Of a DNA stretch of 64,000 bases, positions 23,335 through 33,126 are shown piece after piece. Under the pieces are notes generated by a model, which was not told the origin of the DNA, made no database searches, and worked only from the letters and a program-made list of their open reading frames with translations. The DNA lies in assembly GCF_037975245.1 (NCBI RefSeq), contig NC_092567.1, positions 24,086,376-24,150,375 on the forward strand, read 5' to 3'. The first letter of the stretch is position 1, and each line of letters opens with the position of its first letter. The stretch comes from Apostichopus japonicus (lineage: Eukaryota > Echinodermata > Holothuroidea > Aspidochirotida > Stichopodidae). The position numbers were made by a program, and so were the translations under genes.

Positions 23335-23704
23335 GTATAACAGACTAGTGTCAAGTAGACCTTCAAACACGCACCCGCACAATACACGTAACAACGAAAC
23401 TTGACTACAACGATGCAATTCTATAGCTTTCTATAGTGGTGTAGTGTAAGTTAATGTGGTGGTCTCTTCTGATTCAAGCTGGTTAATTGTTAACGAGAAT
23501 AAATCGGTACCTTGATGCGAAGGTAATTAAGAAATGAGATAATTTGATAAGAATCTTATAACAGACTGGATGTCTAAATGTTTCTAAAGCTTCTGGACGT
23601 GATGCAATCCATCCGTATTTGTTTAAAACTTTTGCACACCGTCATAGGCGTAGGAGGTGGGGGGGGGGGGCTGGGGGGGCTCCAGCCCCCAACCAAAATT
23701 TTTG

Positions 23705-24206
23705 GTGAAAATTCGGGCAATATGCTGAGAATTTTTCAGGCACCTACTGAAAGAAGAAAAGTTTGCAATGTGTTTTTCAATTTTTTGGGTGAAAATTCGG
23801 GCAATATGCTGAGAATTTTTCGGGCATCTACTGAAAGAAGAATAATTTGCAATGTGTTTTTCATTTTTTGGTGAAAATTCGGGCAATATGCTGAGAATTT
23901 TTCAGGCACCTACTGAAAGAAGAAAAGTTTGCAATGTGTTTTTTCAATTTTTTGGGTGAAAATTCGGGCAATATGCTGAGAATTTTTCGGGCACCTACAG
24001 TAAGAAGAATAATTTGCAATGTGTTTTTCATTTTTTGGGGGGTGAAAATTCGGGCAATATGCTGAGATTTTTTCGGGCACCTACTGAAAGAAGAATAACT
24101 TGCAATATGTTTTTCATTTTTTGGGGGGTTGAAAATTCGGGCAATATGCTGAGAATTTTTCGGGCACCCTGCAGAAAGAAGAATAATTTGCAATGTGTTT
24201 TTCAAT
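23705..24206 (+). repeat. 82-86 bp tandem repeat, six copies, inside the first nested element
   Basis: Units start near 23705, 23789, 23871, 23956, 24042 and 24128. Each reads GTGAAAATTCGGGCAATATG, then a CTGAGAATTTTTC block, a GGCACCTACTGAAAGAAGAA block and TTTGCAATGTGTTTTTCA. Length differences come mainly from T and G runs. Both strands stay open through parts of the array, giving repetitive peptides that are unlikely to be real proteins. Confidence 0.9.
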
Positions 24207-24239
24207 GGTTAAACTGATATTATTATTATCGTTATTATT

Positions 24240-24451
24240 GTAACGACTTCCCCAATAATTATAACCAATATGGAAGGGTAATAACAGGGAAAATAAAACC
24301 AAAATTTTGGCGCGCTTCGCGCGCATTGAACATCTTATTGTGCATGTCATATAGGCATTCATCGGTTATCGGCATGTGATGTAATAACCGATGAATGCCT
24401 ATATGATAGCACATTAAAGGTTTTGGTTATATTTTTCGGGCAAGTCGTTAC
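24240..24451. repeat. Fold-back with a perfect 23-bp hairpin
   Basis: Inner arms 24347-24369 and 24384-24406 are perfect complements (TCATATAGGCATTCATCGG and so on) with a 14-nt loop. Outer ends GTAACGACT (24240) and AGTCGTTAC (about 24443-24451) are also complementary, with imperfect pairing between, including a CCAAAATTTTGG stretch and a CGCGCTTCGCGCG core. It looks like a MITE embedded in, or forming the right half of, the first nested element. Confidence 0.8.
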
Positions 24452-24725
24452 AGCCCCCAAATCAAATCAGGCTCCTACGCCTATGCACACCATTTCTGAG
24501 TTCCACTCTCATTGGTTTTTAGTAAATTTATGAATGAAGGTTATGTTCCTTAGGACTGGAGATGTGCTAATATTACCCCAATTTTCAAGAAGGGTGATAA
24601 GTCTAAGCCCTGTAATTATAGGCCCGTTAGTCTCACTAGTGTTGTTTGTAAGGTCATGGCGTCTATTGTTAAAAAGTCTATGGTCAGTCACTTCAGTAGT
24701 CAGTCTTTGATCAGAGAGTCTCAAC

Positions 24726-25940
24726 CAGGGACGTAGCTAAGGCCTGATGATTGGGGGGGTGTAGTGGCTGAAATTCCAACTGGATGGGTTTTGGAGCCAG
24801 AAAATTCCGACTGCTGCCTTGTACCCCCCCCCCCCCTCCACCCCGCACTAATCGTCAACGATACGGTCAGTCTCAGTCAGACACCCCATCTTTCGCGACT
24901 GTACTTATGTTCCGAACCTTTTTCGATACATTTGTACCTTATGGGGCAAAGTTTTTGCTTATGTTGATGGCACTTTTAAGCTTCCATAGATTAGCATTGG
25001 TGTTTTAATTGTATACCATAGAGACAATGTATATCCCAACGACGTAGCCAGGAGTTTGAAAGAGGGAGCACCTTTTGCGATTGATATGGGGGAGGGGTCT
25101 AAGGGGAGGGGGTGTCCCCCTCCCCTTTGAGATATTTTTGAACAATTGAAGGTCCTTAGATGCGATCTGGTGCGATTTGTTGCCAGTTTCATCATTATCA
25201 TATGATATCATATTATCAGCAGATTTTGTTTTCCTGTTTGAATTCTTTTACATGTTCTTTTACATAATATATCAGAAATACATTTGACGAACTTAACTGA
25301 TGGACAATATAAACTTTCATATTTTGTAAGACAGCCAGATGTGCAGTGGCCTAAAAACAAATATCGTTATCGCCGTGTATTAGCAGTGTAATAACAACAG
25401 CTTTTAAACATATTTTTCGACACTGAAAGGGGGGGGGGGGAGCAGTCGCTCCCCTGCTCCCCCTGGCTACGTAGCCTACGTCCCTGTATATCCTGAACTT
25501 ACTTGACGCAAGCGAACAGGGTCGACCCACCCAATAGCAAAATTAATACATAAATTATCCGACTTGAAGCTGGCGAACGTTGTATTTTTTTTAGAGTATT
25601 CAAAATCATACGAAGTTTTGTATGGTGGAGTATAAGGATCGCGATATACAATTTCTCAATGTGACGAGGAAAACGTGGTAAATATGATTGATTAAAGGTC
25701 AATTTTGATCGAGAATTTTATGTCACTCACAAATTACAAGAACATATGAAAATAAAAGTGCGACAGTCAGAAAAATTAGAGTGCGACAGTCGGAAATTCC
25801 GAATTGAAGCTGGCGACAGTCGGAAATTCCGACAGTCGGAAATTCCGACTGTCGCACTCAAATTTTCCAACTATCGTAATTTTTACCAAGATTGGGGGGG
25901 TGAGACACCCCCCCACACCCCCCCTCTAGCGACGTCCCTG
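24726..25940. mobile_element. hAT-like element nested in the retrotransposon (second insert)
   Basis: 1,215 bp. It begins CAGGGACGTAGC and ends GCGACGTCCCTG. Perfect 8-bp target duplications GTCTCAAC lie at 24718-24725 and 25941-25948. Excision joins the reverse-transcriptase frame at the conserved QHGF motif before KRSCLTNILEF. It contains a further element (25037-25485) and, near 25765-25860, several short copies of GACAGTCGGAAATTCCGA. No transposase frame is seen. Confidence 0.92.
25037..25485. mobile_element. Element nested inside the second hAT-like insert
   Basis: The ends CAACGACGTAGCCAGG and CTACGTAGCCTACGTCCCT(G) are imperfect inverted repeats. GTATATCC occurs on both sides (25029-25036 and 25486-25493). 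The left interior has the GGGGAGGGGTCTAAGGGGAG then CCCCCTCCCCTTTGAGATAT block also seen at 18060-18110 and 31040-31085. This is a third level of nesting. Confidence 0.7.
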
Positions 25941-26708
25941 GTCTCAACATGGCTTTTGTCAAAAAAGGTCTTGTCTCACTAATATTCTTGAGTTTATGGA
26001 AGATGTAACAAGCTCACCAAATAGGCAGAAGTCTGTAGATGTTGTGTTCCTGGATTTTCAGAAGGCCTTTGATAAAGTTCCGCACCAGCGTCTTTTACTT
26101 AGGCTGAAGAGTATGGGTGTCAATGGGAATTTACTATCTTGGATCGAGAATTGGCTTGGTAATAGGAAACAGAGGGTGGTATTTAATGGCTGTGCTCCTT
26201 CTTGGCAGGAGGTTACTAGTGGGGTTCCACAAAGGTCTGTTGTGGGTCCCTTGTTGTTTTTTGCCTATAGGCTATACATGACATTGACGGAGATATTTTG
26301 TGTACAGCTAAGAAGTTTGCTGATGACACCAAACTGTATTCTGAGGTCTCTTCCAAAAGAGATTCTGAGAAATTTCCAACGGATTTGGATAAGGTTTTTT
26401 CCTGGTCTGAGGGATGGCAAATGCTTTCTAATATTGATAAATTCAAGGTGATGCATATTGGTAGTAGTAACCAAAAGGATACATACAATCTTAATGATGA
26501 GAAGTTGCAGGAGGTCTTTGTTGAAAAAGACCTAGGTATATCTACATTGACTCATCCCTGCAACCTTCTAAACATTGTCTTGAAGCTGCTAAAAGAGGTA
26601 ATAGGGTTTTAGGTATGATCTAGAGGAATTTCAGTTTTCTGAAAGAGGACATAAAGTTGTTAGGCTTTATAAGCAGTTGGTTAGGCCTCATCTGGAGAAT
26701 GCTGTGCA

Positions 26709-28815
26709 CAGTGGCGTAGCTAGGATTTTTTGAGTGGGGGGGGCCATGGGGGGGGGCTGTTCTTTCTAGTGGGGGGGCCGGAGGTTACTATCTAAGCGGA
26801 GCGCCACCATGGTTGGCGCGGAGCGTACAGAGAAAATTTGAGATTTTCAGCACCCCCCAGATCGCAGGAGATGGCACCTGTGAGGCAAAATAGCAACCAA
26901 AAAAGATGTGCAACTTTGGTGACAGAAATGCAAAAAAAGTTTTTTCTCTTTCATGCTGACTGGCCTTGCCAACTCAACCAGACTTTTAACTTGAGGGAAG
27001 TTGGCATCATTTGCAGGAATTTCAGAATTCCCAATATTTGATATCTCTACCAGTAGTGGAAAATCCTGTTTCGACAGTTTCGTGGCCATAAAAAAGTTGT
27101 TTTGTGGAATATTCAATGACATATATTCATTTGACTCGAGGCAATATATGAATACCTGCATGGGCGGCGATCTGTTTCAAATATTAAGGGGGGGGGGGGA
27201 CATCTGCTTAGATGCCGGCGAATTACTGTCAAAGCGGAGCGCCACCATTGGTTGGCGCGCAGCGTACAAGAAAATTTCTGGCTTTGATAGCCCCCCAGAT
27301 GACCGGAAATGGCACTTCTCGGGCTTGAAAATGACCAACCAGATGTACACTTTTGCCTGAGAACCAAGTTTTTCCTAATAGTTTTTTTTTTTTCATTCAT
27401 AACCTTTTGTTAAGATTGTCACCAGTCACACATCATGTTCGACCTCATTGCATTTGTAGGTAATTCTACGTAACGCCCCACAATACCCGTCAGCCCCACT
27501 TTTCAAGGTTTTAAGCCCATTATTTGTTCAGAATTTGAATAATAAATTCACTTCAAAACATACCCATAATGTTGCACTAAATTTCATCTATGGACAACCA
27601 ATATAGAAACCCCCCCCCCCCCCCCTCAACCACTAACAGACCGGTCAAAATTGTACGAGTGTAGAGGGAAGTATACTATGATGAAGAATGTTGGTCAAGG
27701 AATTTTCGAAATTTCAGACACAGTTAAATTATTGGTGTACAAATATTAAAACCTCTTATAACGGCTACTATAAAACTTCGGTATCATAGAAAATCCCCAA
27801 AAAATATGCTCGAGGGGGGGCGGTCTCCACCCCTTCAACCCCCCTACCTTCCTTGGCTACGCACCTGCGGTTAGAAATCTTGTAGGAAACAGGCCAAATG
27901 GAAACCCAGTGAACCCATATCGATGTGGATCCTATGTATGATTGTACGTACTTACACTCATACACAAGATGCAAACCAAATTTCATTACGGATGCGGTCC
28001 GTCTAGCTATTCATTTCGAGAAAAAAAAGTAAAAACTACTTTCGGTCATATATAGTAACAAATTGTGACACGGTTAGACAGGCGCTTTGCGAGGAATTTG
28101 CCAAGGGAGGGGCAAAGCTTGTACCCAGACTTTCTAAGCGTAGCGCCACCATAAGTTGGCGCGAAGCGCAAAAGAAAATTTTGGCCGAAAATGCCTCCCA
28201 GATCGCTGGAAATGGCACTTCCCAGGCCTTGTAAGTTGCATCTAAGCATTTTCTATTTTGAAATTACTAGCGATATCATAAAAAAATACAAAACATATGC
28301 TTAAAAAAAAACTATGCCACCAAATATTGGGGGGGGGATATAAGATACTATATCCCCCACCTGAAATATTGGGGGGACATGTCCCCCCCCGTCCCCCCCC
28401 CATGATCGCCACCCATGAATACCTGATACCTCGGCTCAGAACAAACGGAGCCAATCTTTTGATAGATTGTTGCGCTAGGTGGAAGCACTGAACATATTTT
28501 CAGCAGATATCGCTATAACGCAGCACAACAAGGTTCGTGGTGTATGGTCGCAATCGTCGCATCGACCATTGCCATGCCATGCTGTGTGACCATTCTCATG
28601 ATTACTACAGATATTGTATTATTCTTATTCTGCCAGATGCAGACGAGAAAATTGTGTAACTCTATTACCCAAATTATTGAACAAAAAATATTAGCGAATC
28701 GCACTGATGAGTGTTTTTTTTTTACCCCATTCCCAGTGGGGGGGCCAGTGGGGGGGCCAGCCGATTTCATGGGGGGGCCTCGGCCCCCCCAGGCCCCCCC
28801 GTAGCTACGCCACTG
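26709..28815. mobile_element. hAT-like element nested in the retrotransposon (third insert, itself composite)
   Basis: 2,107 bp. The 14-bp perfect inverted ends are CAGTGGCGTAGCTA and TAGCTACGCCACTG. Perfect 8-bp target duplications GCTGTGCA lie at 26701-26708 and 28816-28823. Excision rejoins the retrotransposon at AVQAWNPYFAKHKEVLER. The interior carries three diverged copies of the GCGCCACCAT box (near 26797, 27238 and 28141), long G and C runs, and a rearranged mini-element (27785-28300). No transposase is recognisable. Confidence 0.9.
27785..28300 (+). mobile_element. GCGCCACCAT-family mini-element with its two halves in swapped order
   Basis: The right half of the family (ATCATAGAAAATCC, ATATGCTCGAGG, G/C tract, GGCTACGCACCTG) occupies about 27785-27867 and is followed by CGGTTAGA (27868-27875). 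About 195 bp later the same CGGTTAGA recurs (28071-28078), followed at once by the left half (CAGGCGC, AAGCGTAGCGCCACCAT, AATGGCACTTCCCAGGCC, to about 28300). Both halves are in plus orientation. Both contain the ATCATA...ATATGCT junction region, so it is duplicated. Confidence 0.7.
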
Positions 28816-29370
28816 GCTGTGCAGGCTTGGAACCCATATTTTGCTAAGCATAAGGAAGTACTGGAAAGGTCCAGAGCCTGAGGGCTACTAGGATGATTTT
28901 CCCGTTAAAGGGTGTTCCTTATTATAGGCGGTTACAATTGTTGAATCTCACCACACTGCAGCTTAGGAGCTTACGTGGTGACTTGATTCAGGTTTTCAAG
29001 ATTGTGTATGGTTTTGACAATTTATCCTTTACCGACTTTTTCACGTTTGCTAATAGTAGTTGTACCAGAGGTCATAGACTTAAACTCCAAAAGTCACAAA
29101 GTAGGAATAATATTCGGCATAACTTTTTTTCTAATAGGGAAGTTGTGAATGAGTGGAACGGTTTGTCTGAGAAAGTTGTACTTGCAAGTAGTGTGAATGG
29201 GTTTAAGAATGCATTGGGCAAGCACTTTAAGCATTGTAATCGGGTCTGAGTGTTTGTGTCTTCAGTTTTTTCCTTCTCTCCTATAGGGTCCTTCATGGGG
29301 ACTTGAGTGTCCCTCCTGGTCCTTTTTCTCTACTCAACTTAACTACACGAAACTAAATTCAACATAAGAG

Positions 29371-32300
29371 TATAGGTTGGAAGCTTTGAATCTACAGGCT
29401 ACAGTCGAAATAAAACCAATTGCTACATCTATATTCACTGCATGTGATTATAATGCGGTACTCATATATACGCAAGCAGGTGTACACAATGTCGTCGGTT
29501 TTAATTTACAACACGCTATCGAATATGCAAACTTATTTTCTTTAGCATCCTACGTACGTGTTGCTACCCCGCGTAACTTACTATTGCCACAGGCCCGGCT
29601 ACGGTGCAAGTTCGATTCTACCTGGTTTGAAATTGCTGTTGGACTATGCAGTGACGTAGCTACGGGGAGGGGATGGGGAAGGGGAGCGACTTGGCCCAAA
29701 TATCTTCCGCCCCCTTCGATGATATTCGGTTGAACTTGCAACGGTCTATAACCAGATGAATATAAATAGATCATGCATACTTTTTGAAGTTCCTTCAGTA
29801 GTAGGCCTATACAAGCTAATGTAAGCCTTTTGGAATACTTCTAAATAATGGGGAAGTAGACATGTGGCCCCATTCCCCCTTGTCTACGACCCTGATGACT
29901 GCTAGCACATCGCCCTGCTACACTTACTCATTTCATTTCTCAACTAATTAGCCTCGTCAGCGATAATAGGAGAGGATCATGAGAGCATCAAACACTTCAC
30001 CAATACGTTGTTATATAAGTATACAGTTGCATCATTGAATTGATTATACACCACATGCAAAGTTTCAATGAATCCACGTGCATCATGCACTTAGAAGTTT
30101 CGTTAGGATGATGACATTACCAGCGATTTCGCTATACTAAAATGGTCACCATTATGTGAGCATTGCTATATGGAGGTATATATCAATACACTAGGCCCCC
30201 CCCCCTCCCCTGTACGCCAAAAACGGAAAGTAAACATGCAGACAAAACGAAATCTTGTGAAAGTTAACGGTAATTTTATTACCACAATCCGAATACAGAA
30301 ATAAGACATGTTAAGCTATTTTCATATAAAGCTCAAATACACTTTAGTTCATAGGTTCAAAACACCAGAAAGTAAATATGTTTATTAGCTCAAATAATTA
30401 AGTGTTAAAAAAGGTGAAATTGATGGTTTGAAAGAAATTTCTTGGAAAGTGATTGAGATATTACAACTGTCATTTTTTTTCCAGTATAGAAGTATGGAAT
30501 GCAGTCCTAGTTTGAATGTGTCTCCATGTGCATCCTTCGTCGACCCGCATTTACACCGACTGCCACAAAAGAAGATGTATACAGCTAAAAGTAAAACACA
30601 AAACACGTATGAGCTGAAAGTCACACATTTGTACAGTGGCACTTCCAAAGAAAATGCAGCATGTTTTTTTTTTCACATCAGCTTTGGTGACATTAACTGA
30701 TTGTAGCAGACCGATTATGAAAAGAAGTAAACATGCACATAATTTGTTCAAAAGTTATATACACAAACTTGCAAGAATGTAGAACACATTATATAAGTAC
30801 AATGGTATTTGGTATTCACATCATAATCCAAGTCAAATAAATGTAATATGACGGTACACCAGAAAAAGAAAGTATAATTACATTAAATTTTTTAATCACA
30901 ATGTTACAGCACTATGTTTGGACGTGTTATGGTACATTAAACTTAAATTTTATTATTGGAACTTATTATCAGAATTCAATTGCCCAACCATCTTTTTTGC
31001 AGTTGGAGGGGGGGGGGTAAGCTAAGATGTTAATTTGTTCAGGGAAAGTGTCTAATGGGAGGGGTATCCCTCTACTTTGAGATATTTCGTAAAATTGATG
31101 ATGCTTAGATGCACAGTGCTGTTACATATCTATGGTGCAAACAAAAACGATGTTGAAAATTCCTCGACAGTTTCTGTAGGTTGTATTGCATATAGTTATA
31201 AACTATACAATACGGCTATTAAAAAAAATTGTCTATCAGAATTGGGTGGGGCTGAGCCTGCTGATTGTCTCAAGATTACGGGGTTGCACCCCTGCCAGAA
31301 TTATTTATCTAAGTATACCGATACATTTGCTATGATACATGGCGCGTATCTATGGAATAACTTGTTCATATAAACCCATTTTGGTTGACAAAAATCAAAC
31401 AATTTCTCAACTTTAATTTTATGTCATGTCTAGCAAACAAAATAATATAAACCAATCTTCACGTCTCCGTGGGTTTTTACATATGAAATTTGCTTTCTAC
31501 ACACGTTGGTAGCCACTTTGAACAAACTTTGTAGAAAAGAAAACACGAATCGATTAATAAATGATTGATATCATAAGTAAATATCTTAGATGCATTACAA
31601 GGAATAAAAAAAAAACTGTTATCATAAGGTTTATCGACTATTAACGTTTCATAATATATACAGAGCCCTGATTATGTTGTGTTTTCGACATCAACGAAAA
31701 TAACCGTAGTCCAGAATACAAACATTTTCCAAGTCTCATATAGCTGGTTAACAAGGAGACAAACCAAATCGTTGAATTATACGAACTAAACCAACTTGAA
31801 ACACGCAAACAAACCGGTACATATTACATTTTGATGTTGGATATACAATATTAATACTATAGCCAACTTTCACAAGTTACTACGGATATCTAAATCGAGA
31901 AGAATCCATTTTTATTTTTTATCTTCTTTTGTTTTCTAGACAATATATGTTCTAATGTTTTACTCTACAGCTAAGCTTGCGAAAACTTGTTTCTGCAGAT
32001 TTATTTCATTCTCAAAGAAGATAAAATTGTTGAAAAAGAAAAGAAGGACTGAACGAATAAAACACATACAGATTTGTTACATTTATGCATTGTTTAAAGC
32101 AAAAATGATCGTAAGGTTGATAAACTGAGACACCACAAATATCAATAAGCATCAACCAATATTGTTGAAATTTGAAAATCGAAGGTAGCATATTGACAAT
32201 AAGCCAATACCTAACATTAATCAGTTTGCAATATGGTTATGCATACTATGGTTATGCAAACATTATTTAAATCAACCATATAGGCCTATCGTCGAAAAAT

Positions 32301-33126
32301 GAACAGTACGATCTAGACGTATTACATAAGAGTGAATGAATGAACATGAACGGAAAGAGTGGTGTCTTTTAAGTCTCAATTGACAATTGATCTCAAAAGT
32401 ATTACCGCAGCATTTAATAGAGAAATTCAATATATATTACTCAACGAAATGCGATTAGTGAATAATGAATGACTATCAATATAATATATGAATAAAATAT
32501 ATATCAAAAAATAAAACGTGAAATATAAAGCGTGAACATTAGCAAACCTTCATGTGGGCTTTCCAAGTTTTAAAAAAAGCAGAGCAATTAAACACAAATA
32601 TGAACGTTTATAAGGGCAATCAACAATGGTGAGAGTGAAAAGATATAGCTTTATCCAAAAAGTATACTCTCTGAAGACAGGATCGAAATGTATGAAATTT
32701 ATAAACCATGGTTACATTTTAATACATTGTAATGCGTGAACCTAATAATTAATACAATTTTAAAATGTTATAAGCAACCAAACATACATGCTGAATGTAA
32801 TAGTTCTCCACTAATAACACGATACATTTTCTTAAAATTCAAAATACAGCATGAGCCATTTCAGTTCATGAATGTGCTTTCGTAAGAGGCAATACCTCAA
32901 CTGAAAGTTGTTCAAATGTAATTTTTTGAATTCCAGGTATTACCCACAATAATCGAAAGTAAAACTGAATAAACAAATCAAACAGTAAATGAAAACAAAT
33001 TTTTAATTAAAGAACAAAACCTGACCCGTTCCTTACGAGGTTTAGAAAACACATTACATCTTGGTACATAACATCCAAATCAATTCTCATCAAATCGCCG
33101 TATATACAAGTAAACAGTTATACACG
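29371..33126. other. 3' flank of sacsin-like copy A (duplicated non-coding DNA)
   Basis: No gene is supported. The stretch is AT-rich and matches 58769-62490 closely except for local indels. A G-rich repeat segment (about 30909-31345) is absent from copy B. A CAGTGACGTAGCTACGGGG-type transposon end at about 29650 and a matching TGTCTACGACCCTG at about 29880 are shared with copy B, so that element predates the duplication. ATTAAA on the minus strand at 33002-33007, about 120 nt past the sacsin stop and conserved in copy B (62365-62370), may be the polyadenylation signal. Confidence 0.6.

Larger units (their letters stand above)
23643..24485. mobile_element. hAT-like element nested in the retrotransposon (first insert)
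   Basis: 843 bp. The 13-bp inverted ends are CATAGGCGTAGGA and TCCTACGCCTATG. Flanks are CACACCGT (23635-23642) and CACACCAT (24486-24493), an 8-bp duplication with one change. Removing it restores the reverse-transcriptase frame FAHHFLSSTLI. The interior has a six-copy tandem repeat (23705-24206) and a fold-back (24240-24451). Confidence 0.87.
23565..29363 (+). mobile_element. 5'-truncated non-LTR retrotransposon (CR1/jockey-type RT), broken by three nested DNA elements
   Basis: After removing nested inserts at 23643-24485, 24726-25940 and 26709-28815 with their duplications, about 1.6 kb remains and reads as one reverse-transcriptase region. At 23565-23640 it encodes KASGRDAIHPYLFKTFA. At 24494-24717 it encodes ITPIFKKGDKSKPCNYRPVS. 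At 25949-26700 it has motif A (FLDFQKAFDKVPHQRLL) and motif C (FADDTKLYS, near 26316). At 28824-29249 it has the C-terminal GDLIQVFKIVYGFDNLSFTD. There is a frameshift between motifs A and C near 26260-26280 and scattered stops, so it is dead. The 5' part, including endonuclease and ORF1, is absent. Near-matching flanks ATAACAG (23558-23564) and ATAAGAG (29364-29370) look like the target duplication. Copy B has the empty site (AAAACAG, 58762-58768). Confidence 0.9.

Noticed and set aside
23705-24206. Regular 84-bp units and long repetitive open frames on both strands suggested a repeat protein or CRISPR-like array.
   Set aside because: Units are contiguous with no unique spacers, frames exist on both strands, and the array lies inside a mobile element of an animal genome.
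25996-26612. Reverse-transcriptase frames that could be taken for a host gene.
   Set aside because: They belong to a truncated, frameshifted LINE interrupted by other elements.
29590-29625. GTGCAAGTTCGATTCTACC resembles a tRNA/SINE B box.
   Set aside because: No A box or cloverleaf could be found upstream, and the copy B equivalent has lost the motif.
29648-29895. Possible hAT-like element (CAGTGACGTAGCTAC to TGTCTACGACCCTG) shared by both duplicate copies.
   Set aside because: The flanking 8-mers do not match, so insertion boundaries could not be supported.
30385-30648. Minus-strand frame starting MEVPLYKCVTFSSYVF, repeated in copy B at 59965-60213.
   Set aside because: The two copies share the start but shift out of frame in the middle, as expected of duplicated non-coding DNA rather than a conserved gene.
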